From Paramicrobacterium chengjingii (GTDB taxonomy: Bacteria; Actinomycetota; Actinomycetes; Actinomycetales; Microbacteriaceae), in NCBI RefSeq assembly GCF_011751765.2, contig NZ_CP061169.1:1426001-1490000 (forward strand): DNA of 64,000 nt, read 5' to 3'. Below the pieces are notes generated by a model. The model ran no database searches. It saw nothing but the letters and a program-made list of their open reading frames with translations, and had not been told where the DNA came from. The position numbers were made by a program, and so were the translations under genes. Positions within the stretch are counted from its first letter, which is position 1; every line of letters begins with the position of its first letter. Of this stretch, positions 8,146 through 16,825 are shown piece after piece.

Positions 8146-8178
8146 GAGGGGCGGATGCTGACCCAGCATCCGCCCCTC
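8146..8178 (+). terminator. strong hairpin between binding-protein and permease genes
   Basis: A perfect 15-base stem (8146-8160 with 8164-8178) and three-base loop, nine bases after the binding-protein stop. No T run follows (TTCGGG), and the operon continues. It may therefore act as a partial terminator or as a 3' barrier that stabilises the upstream message. Confidence 0.7.
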
Positions 8179-8318
8179 TTCGGGTAACACGCCCGTTCGT
8201 CCCCAGTTAGGCAGGTGGCACGCTGACTTCCCCCAGCGCACAACCCGGCGGCACAATTGCGCAGGCCGCGCCCTCCACGAAATCGAGCGGGGGAGGAAGC
8301 CTACTTCGATACGTCGTT

Positions 8319-9314
8319 GTGCGGTTTCTTCTGATCATCCCGACGATTTTCATTCTCGTCACTCTCGTGTTCTTCCTGATGCGCACGACAGGCGACCCCA
8401 TCACCGCGGCCCTCGGCGGACGGCTCACACCCGACCAGCTTGCCGAGCGTGTTCACGAGGCAGGATACGATCGCCCCGTTTTCGTGCAGTACATCGAATA
8501 TCTTGGCGGACTCTTCCGCGGTGACTTCGGCACGACGATCAGCGATCACCGCCCCGTCACGGAGATTCTTCTGACGTATGGCTCCGCCACTCTCGAGCTT
8601 GCTCTCTACGGTCTGATCGTGGCATTCATCGTCGGCATTCCGCTCGGCATGTGGGCGGCATATCGCCGCGACAAGGCATCTGACGCTGTGCTCCGAGTTC
8701 TGGCGATCCTGTTCTATGCGACGCCCGTGTTCTTCGCCGGAATGCTGCTTAAACTCGTCTTCTCCGTGGGGTTGGGGCTCCTTCCGGTCTCCGGTCGAGC
8801 GAGTACGAGAACCGAACTCAGCATTCAACTGCTCGACGATCCCACCGGCATCCATCTGATCGACTCATTCAGGCTCGGCAACCCCGATGCGATCGGAGAT
8901 GTGCTCAGTCATGCGGCCTTGCCCGCCATCGCTCTCGGCCTTCTGACGGCCGGAGTGTTCCTTCGCCTCGTACGCACCAACATGATCGGAACACTGACGA
9001 AGGATTATGTGGATGCTGCTCGTTCCCGTGGCGTCAGCGAATTTCGGCTTGTGCGTAAGCACGCATACCGACCAGCGCTCATTCCCATCATCACGGTGAT
9101 GGGAATGCAAATCGCTCTGATGCTCGCCGGCGCCGTGCTGACTGAGACCACATTCGAATGGAAGGGGCTCGGGTTCATGCTCGTGCAGTACCTCCAGTCG
9201 CGTGACTTCGTCGCGGTGCAGGGCATTGTCGTGCTGCTCGCCATCATTGTCGCCATCACCAACTTCATCGTCGATATCATTGCGGCGCTCATCGACCCGA
9301 GAGTGAGGTACTGA
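8319..9314 (+). CDS. ABC transporter permease (DppB/OppB type)
   Basis: An inner-membrane permease with six predicted transmembrane segments and the BPD_transp_1 domain; the EAA-type loop is near DYVDAARSRGVSEFRLVRKH. It pairs with the next gene as the channel. The listed GTG is the only standard in-frame start and gives 331 residues, but it removes LLRYVV, which aligns with the conserved N-terminus of this family. The frame stays open upstream to a TAG at 8208. A CTG at 8223, preceded by AGGCAGGTGG, would give a 363-residue protein beginning TSPSAQPG and is probably the true start. Internal ATGs are too late. Confidence 0.9.
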   Translation: MRFLLIIPTIFILVTLVFFLMRTTGDPITAALGGRLTPDQLAERVHEAGYDRPVFVQYIEYLGGLFRGDFGTTISDHRPVTEILLTYGSATLELALYGLIVAFIVGIPLGMWAAYRRDKASDAVLRVLAILFYATPVFFAGMLLKLVFSVGLGLLPVSGRASTRTELSIQLLDDPTGIHLIDSFRLGNPDAIGDVLSHAALPAIALGLLTAGVFLRLVRTNMIGTLTKDYVDAARSRGVSEFRLVRKHAYRPALIPIITVMGMQIALMLAGAVLTETTFEWKGLGFMLVQYLQSRDFVAVQGIVVLLAIIVAITNFIVDIIAALIDPRVRY

Positions 9315-9315
9315 C

Positions 9316-10359
9316 ATGACCGCACAAACGGGAACCCCACGGCGTTCGATCCTTGATCGGCTGCCCATTCTTCGCCAACTGAGGCAGAGCTACGGAATTC
9401 AACGCGGCATGCTTGTCGCAGGACTGATTCTCACTGGTGTCTTTCTGCTCGTGGCCGTTCTGGCTCCCTGGATTGCACCGTATGGATACGCGCAGCTCAG
9501 CGATGACAATGGCGGATTCGGCGCCCAGCAGCCGCCGAGCGCTGAACATCTCTTCGGCACGACAGTCGGCGGGTTCGATGTTCTGTCTCGCGTGATCTGG
9601 GGCGCCCAGACAGCGGCTCTCGTCGTGATCGTCGCGGTGATCCTGTCGATATTCATCGGTGTGATTCTCGGCCTGCTGTCTGGCTACTTCGGCGGCTGGA
9701 TTGATCGCGTCCTTGTCGTGATCTGCGACGCCATCTACGCGTTCCCTTCCCTTCTGCTCGCGATCGTGATCTCGATTGCGATCTCGGGAGGGCGGTCGAA
9801 CCTCATCGGCGGAATTCTCACAGCGGCGATGTCAATCACTGTTGTGTTCATTCCGCAGTATTTCCGCGTGATCCGTGCCGAGACCGTTCGCATCAAAGCC
9901 GAAGCATTCGTGGAATCGGCAAAGGTGCTGGGTGCGAGCAACGTGCGCATCATGAGCAGGCACGTCTTCCGCAACGCGACGCGCACACTGCCGCTGATCT
10001 TTACCCTCAATGCGTCCGAGGCGATCCTCACCCTCGCAGGGCTGGGCTTTCTCGGGTTCGGCATTGAGCCGACGGCGGCATCGGAATGGGGGTACGACCT
10101 CAATAAGGCACTTTCTGACGTCTCGAGCGGTATTTGGTGGACGTCGATCGGGCCGGGCCTCGGGATCGTGCTTGCCGTGCTCGGCATGACTCTCGTGGGA
10201 GAAAGCCTCAATGACCTCAACGATCCTCGACTGCGCGGGCGACGCGGTGTTGCCGCTGACTCGGGCGAAATGGTCGAGACCAGTGTGGTTCCCGTCGTCG
10301 GAGTGCAAGAAACGGCCGCCATCGACGGCGAAGACACAGGCGAAGGAGACCGGACATGA
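9316..10359 (+). CDS. ABC transporter permease (DppC/OppC type)
   Basis: A 347-residue second permease with an extended cytoplasmic N-terminus before the first membrane helix (MLVAGLILTGVFLLVAVLAP). The BPD_transp_1 core follows, with the loop AFVESAKVLGASNVRIMSRH as coupling helix region. A polar C-terminal tail of about 40 residues (GVAADSGEMVETSVVPVVG) extends beyond the last helix and is longer than usual. It starts one base after the upstream stop and overlaps the ATPase gene by ATGA, so the three genes are translationally coupled. Confidence 0.93.
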   Translation: MTAQTGTPRRSILDRLPILRQLRQSYGIQRGMLVAGLILTGVFLLVAVLAPWIAPYGYAQLSDDNGGFGAQQPPSAEHLFGTTVGGFDVLSRVIWGAQTAALVVIVAVILSIFIGVILGLLSGYFGGWIDRVLVVICDAIYAFPSLLLAIVISIAISGGRSNLIGGILTAAMSITVVFIPQYFRVIRAETVRIKAEAFVESAKVLGASNVRIMSRHVFRNATRTLPLIFTLNASEAILTLAGLGFLGFGIEPTAASEWGYDLNKALSDVSSGIWWTSIGPGLGIVLAVLGMTLVGESLNDLNDPRLRGRRGVAADSGEMVETSVVPVVGVQETAAIDGEDTGEGDRT

Positions 10360-12041
10360 GCGATGATATTCTGCAGATCACAGACCTGAACGTCGCATTC
10401 TCATCGGATGCTGGGGCGGTTCGCGCTGTCGATGGTGTCTCGCTCACCGTCGGCCCGCGTGAAGTTGTGGCGATCGTCGGCGAGTCCGGCAGCGGCAAGA
10501 CGGTCACAGCGAAGACGATTCTTGGTCTGCTTCCCGAGACCGCAACCAGCTCTGGTGCCGTTGTGGTTCGCAGCCGGGATGGCCAGCGCACGGGCGATGT
10601 CATCTCGGTCTCCAAGCATCGCCTGCGCGAGATGCGCGGTGACGACGTGTCAATGGTGTTCCAGGAGCCCTCGACAGCTCTGAACCCCGTCTATACGGTC
10701 GGGTGGCAGATTGCGGAGGGGCTGAGGGCGCACAACTCCAAGCTCAGCCGCAAGGCGGCCAGAGAACTGTCGATCGACATTCTGAAACGCGTGGGAATCC
10801 CCGATCCCCAGACCCGTGTCGACTACTATCCTCACCAGTTCTCGGGCGGTCAGAAGCAGCGCGTCGTCATCGCGATGGCCCTGGTGCTCGACCCGGGATT
10901 GATCGTCGCCGATGAGCCGACGACGGCACTCGATGTCACCGTTCAAGCTGAGATTCTCGACCTGCTCCGGCGGTGTCGAGATGAGTTCGACACGTCAATC
11001 GTCCTGATCACCCACAACATGGGCGTGGTTGCCGATCTCGCGGATCGTGTCGTTGTGATGTACCAGGGACAGATCGTCGAGGAGAACGACGCCCGCACGC
11101 TCTTCGCGTCGCCCAAACACGATTACACGAAGAAGCTTCTTGGCGCGGTTCCGCGAATCGGGCAGAGAATCGCCGCAGACGATCGCACGGAACCGGGTCG
11201 TAGCGCGTCGCCGATTGTCGAGGCGAAAGATCTTCGCGTTCAATACCCAGGACGTCTCGGCAAACCGGGATTCATGGCAGTTGACGGCGTCTCCTTCCAG
11301 ATCGCCCCGGGTGAAGTCGTGGGGCTGGTCGGGGAATCGGGCTCGGGGAAGACGACAATCGGGCGGGCGATCGCTGGACTCAATCGAGTCACGGGCGGAT
11401 CGCTGCATGTGCTGGATGCCGAGATGAACGGCGTCAAGGAGCGCAACTTCAAGAAGCTGCGTTCCCGCATCGGCTTCGTCTTTCAAGATCCGGCATCGAG
11501 CTTCAACCCTTTGCTGTCCATTGAAGAGTGCGTCGCCGAGCCATTCCGAGTTCACAGACCCGACATGTCCGACGCGCAGATCGAAACCAAGGTGGCTGAG
11601 CTTCTCGAAGCCGTGCAGCTTCCGCGTGCCTATGCCAAGAGGTTTCCCCACGAGCTGTCTGGCGGGCAACGACAGCGAGCGAGTCTCGCTCGAGGACTGG
11701 CGCTTGACCCAGAGCTCCTCATCGCAGACGAACCGACGAGCGCTCTCGACGTGTCGGTGCAGGAGCGCGTTCTTGAGCTGTTTGCCGAGTTGCAGGCCGA
11801 GCTGGGCTTCGCTGCGCTGTTCATCAGCCATGACCTGGCTGTCGTCGATATTCTGTCGGACCGAATCGCCGTGATGTACCACGGTCGGCTTGTCGAAGAG
11901 GGAACAGGGGCAGAGGTGCTGGGAAACCCGAAGGATCCGTACACGCAGCGTCTGCTGGCATCCCTGCCGGTGCCCGATCCCGTTGAGCAGGAGGAGCGCA
12001 GAAACGCTCTTGCCGCGATCATTGCGGCCGAGCGCGCCTGA
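10356..12041 (+). CDS. ABC transporter ATP-binding protein, fused double ATPase (DppD-DppF type)
   Basis: 561 residues carrying two complete nucleotide-binding domains. Each has Walker A GESGSGKT (about residues 46-53 and 324-331), an ABC signature (SGGQKQR and SGGQRQR) and Walker B ending in ADEPTTALD or ADEPTSALD. It energises the importer formed with the two permeases. The separate DppD and DppF subunits of proteobacteria are here one polypeptide, as is common in Actinobacteria. Its start overlaps the permease stop (ATGA), and a GC-rich hairpin follows 12 bases after its stop. Confidence 0.94.
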   Translation: MSDDILQITDLNVAFSSDAGAVRAVDGVSLTVGPREVVAIVGESGSGKTVTAKTILGLLPETATSSGAVVVRSRDGQRTGDVISVSKHRLREMRGDDVSMVFQEPSTALNPVYTVGWQIAEGLRAHNSKLSRKAARELSIDILKRVGIPDPQTRVDYYPHQFSGGQKQRVVIAMALVLDPGLIVADEPTTALDVTVQAEILDLLRRCRDEFDTSIVLITHNMGVVADLADRVVVMYQGQIVEENDARTLFASPKHDYTKKLLGAVPRIGQRIAADDRTEPGRSASPIVEAKDLRVQYPGRLGKPGFMAVDGVSFQIAPGEVVGLVGESGSGKTTIGRAIAGLNRVTGGSLHVLDAEMNGVKERNFKKLRSRIGFVFQDPASSFNPLLSIEECVAEPFRVHRPDMSDAQIETKVAELLEAVQLPRAYAKRFPHELSGGQRQRASLARGLALDPELLIADEPTSALDVSVQERVLELFAELQAELGFAALFISHDLAVVDILSDRIAVMYHGRLVEEGTGAEVLGNPKDPYTQRLLASLPVPDPVEQEERRNALAAIIAAERA

Positions 12042-12053
12042 CGATAGACGCGC

Positions 12054-12090
12054 GGCGCCCGGTTCCCAGCAGTCGTCGGAACCGGGCGCC
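12054..12090 (+). terminator. GC-rich terminator-like hairpin after the ABC operon
   Basis: A perfect 13-base stem (12054-12066 with 12078-12090) and an 11-base loop. It is followed by GTTGTC rather than a T run, so efficiency is uncertain, but the position right after the last operon gene fits a terminator. Confidence 0.6.
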
Positions 12091-12126
12091 GTTGTCGCGC
12101 CGTGAGATATCCGCGACAGCATCCGT

Positions 12127-12241
12127 TAGAGTATTCAGCAGCGAAGGGGAGTATCCCGTCTCGCAGCGTCCGTCAGGACGGATCATGATGATGTGGTCCC
12201 GGATGCTGCGCCGACACCGTCGGGGGAGAGACTTTCGGCGA
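12127..12241 (+). promoter_or_regulatory. probable yybP-ykoY (manganese) riboswitch upstream of the TerC gene
   Basis: The two conserved blocks of the yybP-ykoY aptamer appear in order: AAGGGGAGTA (12144-12153) and GGAGAGACTTTCGGC (12224-12238), separated by a GC-rich hairpin region (CGTCCGTCAGGACGG). The flanking bases GCGAA and TTCGGC can close the P1 stem with one bulge. A -10 candidate TAGAGT (12127-12132) would start the RNA just before the aptamer. The family senses Mn2+ and commonly controls TerC and MntP-type membrane proteins. GAAAGG (12258-12263) is the likely ribosome-binding site, so control is probably translational. A covariance search was not possible. Confidence 0.7.
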
Positions 12242-12272
12242 TCATCGCACCCTTCCTGAAAGGCATCAACGT

Positions 12273-13271
12273 ATGCACCCAGAGCTACCGCTTGCGTTCG
12301 AGATCGGCTCATATGTCGTTCTCGTGCTCGTACTTCTCTTTGATCTGCTTCTTGTCGTCAAGAGACCCCATATTCCGTCGATGAAGGAATCCGCGCTCTG
12401 GGTTGCGTTCTATGTGACGCTTGCACTGGTGTTCGCCGGCCTCATGCTGGTATTCGCCGGTGGCGACTTCGCCGGGGAGTTCCTTGCCGGCTGGCTCACC
12501 GAATACAGTCTCTCGATCGACAACCTTTTCGTCTTCGTCATCATCATGGCGAAGTTTGCCGTTCCCAAGAAGCTGCAGCAGGAAGTTCTGATGGTGGGAA
12601 TCATCATCGCGCTTGTCTTCCGCGGCATCTTCATCATTGTCGGGGCGGCCCTCATCGAGAACTTCAGCTTCGTGTTCTTCATCTTCGGCGCATTCTTGCT
12701 CTACACCGCGTGGAAGCAGGCCTTCGGCAACGATGACGACGATGACGGAGAGTCATGGTTCACGCGCTTCATGCGCAAGCGGATGAAGGTTGCGCCCGAG
12801 TTTGACGGATCGAAGCTTCGCACCGTGGTAGAGGGGCGCTCGATGTGGACGCCCATGGTGATGGTATTTCTCGCCATCGGTGTCACCGATGTCATGTTCG
12901 CCATCGATTCGATTCCCGCGATCTTCGGCATCACGCAGAGTCCGTTCATCGTGTTCACGGCGAATATCTTCGCACTCATGGGGCTTCGCCAGCTGTACTT
13001 CATGCTCGGCGGACTGCTCGAGAGACTCGAGTATCTGCACTACGGCATCGCTTTCATTCTCGCTTTCATCGGAGTGAAGCTCGTGTTCCATGCTCTTCAC
13101 GTCAACGAGCTCCCGTTCATCAACGGCGGTGAGAACGTACTCTGGGTTCCCGAGATCAACACGTGGGTGTCGCTCGGCGTGATCATCGGGTCCATGGCGA
13201 TTGCAACGATCGTCAGCCTCATTGCATCGCGTCGCAAAGACAAAAAGGAACAGCAGATCTCGGGCGAGTGA
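12273..13271 (+). CDS. TerC family integral membrane protein
   Basis: 332 residues with about nine hydrophobic segments and the TerC signature: acidic intramembrane residues in SLSIDNLFVFVIIMAKF and VTDVMFAIDSIPAIFGIT. An acidic loop GNDDDDDGE separates the halves. TerC proteins were named for tellurite resistance, but several are Mn2+ exporters that protect secreted metalloenzymes or prevent Mn toxicity. The probable Mn riboswitch directly upstream supports a manganese role here. ATG 12273 has GAAAGG nine bases upstream. Confidence 0.9.
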   Translation: MHPELPLAFEIGSYVVLVLVLLFDLLLVVKRPHIPSMKESALWVAFYVTLALVFAGLMLVFAGGDFAGEFLAGWLTEYSLSIDNLFVFVIIMAKFAVPKKLQQEVLMVGIIIALVFRGIFIIVGAALIENFSFVFFIFGAFLLYTAWKQAFGNDDDDDGESWFTRFMRKRMKVAPEFDGSKLRTVVEGRSMWTPMVMVFLAIGVTDVMFAIDSIPAIFGITQSPFIVFTANIFALMGLRQLYFMLGGLLERLEYLHYGIAFILAFIGVKLVFHALHVNELPFINGGENVLWVPEINTWVSLGVIIGSMAIATIVSLIASRRKDKKEQQISGE

Positions 13272-13283
13272 TATCCTTACCAC

Positions 13284-13325
13284 GTGCTGTTCGGTCTGCT
13301 TCTTAGCTGCCGCGGCGAGGCCTAG
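13284..13325 (+). CDS. putative leucine-rich leader peptide of leuCD (13 codons)
   Basis: GTG followed by codons for LFGLLLSCRGEA and TAG: four Leu codons (CTG, CTG, CTT, CTT) in twelve positions. The hexamer TATCCT (13272-13277) ends six bases before the GTG, the same spacing as many starts in this window, so the leader would begin at the transcript's first base. An 11-base-pair hairpin (13310-13347) overlaps the stop codon. A ribosome stalled on the Leu codons would cover the hairpin's left arm. The location 67 bases before leuC makes leucine-responsive attenuation the natural reading. This is inference: I cannot show expression. Confidence 0.6.
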   Translation: MLFGLLLSCRGEA

Positions 13326-13347
13326 TCTTCAGGCATCCTCGTCGCGG
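13310..13347 (+). promoter_or_regulatory. attenuator-like hairpin before leuC
   Basis: CCGCGGCGAGG (13310-13320) pairs with CCTCGTCGCGG (13337-13347) over 11 positions with one G-T pair. The 16-base loop contains the leader stop codon. No T run follows, so if it attenuates it may do so through Rho, or by folding that affects the leuC ribosome-binding site (AAGGAAG, 13378-13384). Confidence 0.55.
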
Positions 13348-13391
13348 AGTCTGGTGACGCCTGTTCAACTTCACCCCAAGGAAGCACATTC

Positions 13392-14825
13392 ATGCAGCAG
13401 AACGTCGAAAACCCGAACGTCCCTCGCACACTCGCCGAGAAGGTGTGGGCCGATCACCTTGTCACAAAAGGCGAAGACGGCACCCCCGACCTCATCTACA
13501 TCGACTTGCACCTCGTTCATGAGGTAACGAGTCCGCAGGCCTTCGACGGCCTGCGCATGGCGGGTCGTCCAGTGCGGCGTCCCGACCTCACCATCGCGAC
13601 GGAAGACCACAACACACCGACGCTTGCCATCGACAAGCCGATCGCTGACCTCACGAGCCGCACGCAGATTCAGACCTTGCGCACGAACGCCGAGGATTTC
13701 GGCATCCGGTTACATTCGCTCGGTGATGTCGAGCAGGGGATCGTGCATGTCGTCGGCCCACAACTCGGTCTGACGATGCCGGGAATCACCGTCGTGTGCG
13801 GAGACTCGCACACATCGACGCACGGGGCATTCGGTGCGATGGCCTTCGGAATCGGCACGAGCGAGGTCGAGCATGTCATGGCGACACAAACGCTTCCGCT
13901 GAAGCCCTTCAAGACAATGGCCATCAACGTCGAGGGAACGCTGAAGCCCGGAGTGACGGCAAAAGACATCATTCTTGCGGTGATTGCCAAGATCGGCACG
14001 GGTGGCGGGCAAGGCTATGTGCTCGAGTACCGTGGCAGCGCCATTCGCGCGCTGTCAATGGAAGGTCGCATGACGATCTGCAACATGTCGATCGAAGCCG
14101 GAGCTCGCGCAGGCATGGTCGCGCCCGACCAGACGACGTACGACTACCTTGAGGGACGCCCACACGCGCCAGAGGGGTCAGACTGGGCTGAGGCAGTCGC
14201 CTACTGGGACACGCTCGCCACAGACGACGGTGCAACGTTCGATGCCGAGGTGTACCTCGATGCCGATGAGCTGGAGCCGTTCGTCACCTGGGGAACCAAC
14301 CCGGGCCAGGGCGTGTCCTTGAGCGGTCAGGTGCCGAGCCCCGAGCAGTTCGACGACCCGACAGACCGGTCGTCGGCCGAGCGAGCACTCGAGTACATGG
14401 ATCTCACGCCGGGCACGAAGCTCAAGGAGATCCCCGTCGACGCCGTCTTCATGGGCTCCTGTACGAATAGTCGCATTGAAGATCTTCGCTCCTTCGCGTC
14501 GATCATCAAGGGAAAGAAGAAGGCAGACGGCGTTCGCGTCATGGTCGTTCCGGGTTCGGCCCGAGTGCGTCTGGAAGCAGAGGCTGAGGGCATCGACACG
14601 ATCGTTGAGGAGTTTGGTGCCGAATGGCGTTTTGCCGGCTGCTCCATGTGCCTTGGCATGAACCCGGATCAGCTGTCACCCGGCGAACGTTGCGCATCGA
14701 CGAGCAACCGAAATTTTGAGGGGCGCCAGGGCAAGGGCGGACGCACTCACCTTGTCTCACCGGTTGTCGCCGCAGCGACAGCCGTGCGCGGCACACTGTC
14801 AAGCCCCTCTGACCTGGAGAACTGA
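13392..14825 (+). CDS. leuC: 3-isopropylmalate dehydratase large subunit
   Basis: 477 residues, aconitase superfamily. With LeuD it isomerises 2-isopropylmalate to 3-isopropylmalate in leucine synthesis. Ligands of the [4Fe-4S] cluster are visible: Cys357 in GSCTNSR, and Cys417 and Cys420 in AGCSMCLGM. The catalytic-region motif [13 protein letters not shown] is intact. AAGGAAG upstream of ATG 13392 is the ribosome-binding site. It is co-transcribed with leuD and preceded by the leucine-rich leader. Confidence 0.97.
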   Translation: MQQNVENPNVPRTLAEKVWADHLVTKGEDGTPDLIYIDLHLVHEVTSPQAFDGLRMAGRPVRRPDLTIATEDHNTPTLAIDKPIADLTSRTQIQTLRTNAEDFGIRLHSLGDVEQGIVHVVGPQLGLTMPGITVVCGDSHTSTHGAFGAMAFGIGTSEVEHVMATQTLPLKPFKTMAINVEGTLKPGVTAKDIILAVIAKIGTGGGQGYVLEYRGSAIRALSMEGRMTICNMSIEAGARAGMVAPDQTTYDYLEGRPHAPEGSDWAEAVAYWDTLATDDGATFDAEVYLDADELEPFVTWGTNPGQGVSLSGQVPSPEQFDDPTDRSSAERALEYMDLTPGTKLKEIPVDAVFMGSCTNSRIEDLRSFASIIKGKKKADGVRVMVVPGSARVRLEAEAEGIDTIVEEFGAEWRFAGCSMCLGMNPDQLSPGERCASTSNRNFEGRQGKGGRTHLVSPVVAAATAVRGTLSSPSDLEN

Positions 14826-14830
14826 GCAGC

Positions 14831-15427
14831 ATGGAGAAATTCACAACGGTAACGGGAATCGCGGCGCCGCTGAAGCGCTCGAACGTCGACACCGACCAGA
14901 TCATCCCCGCCGTCTATCTGAAGCGCGTCACCAAGACGGGCTTCGAGGACGCGCTTTTCGCCGGGTGGCGTCAATCCGATGACTTCGTGCTGAACCAGCC
15001 GGAGTTTGCTGGCGCCAGCATCCTCGTCGCCGGTCCCGACTTTGGCACAGGCTCGTCTCGTGAACACGCCGTCTGGGCATTGCGCGACTTTGGTTTCACG
15101 GTTGTTCTGAGCACGCGTTTCGGCGATATCTTCCGCGGCAACTCGGGTAAACAGGGCTTGCTTGCAGCGCAGATCACTGAGAACGACCTCGAGCGACTCT
15201 GGGCCGTGATCGATGAAAATCCCGGCGTCGAATTCACCGTGAGCCTCGACGCCAAAATGGTGACTGTTGGAGACATTCAGGTGCCATTCGACATCGATGA
15301 TTACACTAGGTGGCGTTTGCTCGAAGGGCTCGATGACATTGCTCTGACGCTTCGAAATGAAGAGGCGATCACGCAATTTGAGTCCACGCGGGCACGTTGG
15401 CGGCCGCAGACCTTGCCCGCCAAATAG
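14831..15427 (+). CDS. leuD: 3-isopropylmalate dehydratase small subunit
   Basis: 198 residues, the swivel domain that completes the LeuCD active site. [15 protein letters not shown] near the N-terminus and [13 protein letters not shown] are the conserved substrate-binding motifs. It begins five bases after the leuC stop. The downstream gene murA starts 20 bases later, so leucine synthesis genes and an envelope operon may share a transcript, an arrangement I recall from other Microbacteriaceae. Confidence 0.96.
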   Translation: MEKFTTVTGIAAPLKRSNVDTDQIIPAVYLKRVTKTGFEDALFAGWRQSDDFVLNQPEFAGASILVAGPDFGTGSSREHAVWALRDFGFTVVLSTRFGDIFRGNSGKQGLLAAQITENDLERLWAVIDENPGVEFTVSLDAKMVTVGDIQVPFDIDDYTRWRLLEGLDDIALTLRNEEAITQFESTRARWRPQTLPAK

Positions 15428-15447
15428 TCGAATATCAGGGGCACGTA

Positions 15448-16818
15448 TTGAAGACTCTTCTTGAGGACGCTATGGGGGCAGGCGCACGCGTGGGACTGCA
15501 TGCAGACACAATCACCGTTCGCGGTGGACGTCCTCTTAACGGGCGGATCGAGCTCAAGGGCGCAAAGAACCTCGTCACGAAGGCGATGGTTGCCTCGCTC
15601 CTCGGTGACACTCCGAGCGTTTTGAAAGACGTTCCCGATATCAGTGACGTGCGCGTCGTGCGCGGGCTGCTCGACGTTCACGGCGTTAAAATCAGCGACG
15701 GCGAAGAAGACGGCGAGCTTCATCTCGACCCGTCTGCCGTCGAGACCGCTCACATGGCAGATATCGACGCTCACGCAGGCTCGAGTCGAATCCCGATTCT
15801 GTTCTGCGGACCGCTTTTGCACAAGTTGGGTGAGGCGTTCATTCCCGACCTCGGCGGATGCCGGATCGGTGACCGTCCCATTGACTACCACCTGGACGTT
15901 TTGCGCACGTTCGGTGCCGTTGTCGAGAAGCTTCCCAGCGGCATCAGGCTCTCTGCTCCGACGGGACTGCGCGGGGCGAAGATTGAACTGCCGTACCCGA
16001 GTGTCGGCGCGACGGAGCAGGTGCTTCTGACGGCCGTGCGGTCCGAGGGCATCACGGAGCTCCGCGGCGCCGCGATCGAGCCCGAGATCATGGATCTCAT
16101 CAACATCCTCCAGAAGATGGGCGCGATCATTTCGGTTGACACCGACCGCGTCATTCGCATTGAAGGCGTTGCGTCGCTGACCGGATACTCGCACCGTGCG
16201 CTTTTCGACCGTAATGAAGCAGCCAGCTGGGCTGCCGCGGCTCTCGCAACCGAGGGAGACATCTTCGTCGGTGGCGCGCGTCAGTCCGAGATGCTCACGT
16301 TCTTGAACGTCTACCGCAAGGTCGGCGGCGGGTTCGAGATCCATGAAGACGGCATCCGGTTCTTCCACCCGGGCACCGAGCTGAACCCCGTGATTATCGA
16401 GACCGACGTTCACCCTGGCTTCATGACCGACTGGCAGCAGCCGCTTGTTGTGGCTCTCACCAAGGCACGCGGCGTGTCGATTGTTCACGAGACCGTCTAC
16501 GAGAAGCGATTCGGATTCGTCGATGCGCTTGTGGAGATGGGCGCAACGATTCAGATTCACCGTGAGTGCCTCGGCGGTCAAGCGTGCCGATTCGGCCAGC
16601 GCAACTTCAACCACTCTGCGGTGATTTCCGGGCCGAGCAAGCTACACGGCGCCAATATCGTTGTTCCTGACCTGCGCGGCGGGTTCTCTCACCTGATCGC
16701 GGCGCTGAGCGCCGAAGGCGAGTCACGGGTTTCAAACGTTGGAATCATCAGTCGCGGCTACGAGCGTTTCCTGCAGAAGCTTGAGCTGCTCGGTGCCGAC
16801 TTCACTGCTGAAGGATAA
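15448..16818 (+). CDS. murA: UDP-N-acetylglucosamine 1-carboxyvinyltransferase
   Basis: 456 residues, EPSP-synthase fold. It transfers enolpyruvate from PEP to UDP-GlcNAc, the first committed step of peptidoglycan synthesis, in the cytoplasm. The substrate-binding KGAKN near the N-terminus and the catalytic cysteine (Cys138 in GGCRIGDRP) are present, so the fosfomycin target residue is retained. TTG 15448 (KTLLEDA follows) is chosen because homologues start with a similar segment; ATG 15472, eight codons later and with GAGG at good spacing, is the alternative. A frame opening at 15397 would overlap leuD and is unlikely. Confidence 0.94.
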   Translation: MKTLLEDAMGAGARVGLHADTITVRGGRPLNGRIELKGAKNLVTKAMVASLLGDTPSVLKDVPDISDVRVVRGLLDVHGVKISDGEEDGELHLDPSAVETAHMADIDAHAGSSRIPILFCGPLLHKLGEAFIPDLGGCRIGDRPIDYHLDVLRTFGAVVEKLPSGIRLSAPTGLRGAKIELPYPSVGATEQVLLTAVRSEGITELRGAAIEPEIMDLINILQKMGAIISVDTDRVIRIEGVASLTGYSHRALFDRNEAASWAAAALATEGDIFVGGARQSEMLTFLNVYRKVGGGFEIHEDGIRFFHPGTELNPVIIETDVHPGFMTDWQQPLVVALTKARGVSIVHETVYEKRFGFVDALVEMGATIQIHRECLGGQACRFGQRNFNHSAVISGPSKLHGANIVVPDLRGGFSHLIAALSAEGESRVSNVGIISRGYERFLQKLELLGADFTAEG

Positions 16819-16825
16819 TGGGGGA

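Noticed and set aside
8152..8178. The SBP-permease hairpin as a full terminator.
   Set aside because: No T run follows, and the downstream permease and ATPase genes have no obvious promoter of their own.
10995..12122. A 375-codon minus-strand frame across the fused ATPase gene.
   Set aside because: The ATPase frame has two complete sets of ABC motifs; the opposite frame has none.
15301..16614. A 437-codon open frame on the minus strand opposite leuD and murA.
   Set aside because: It is a shadow of murA: the plus strand carries complete MurA motifs, and the minus-strand protein shows no family pattern.
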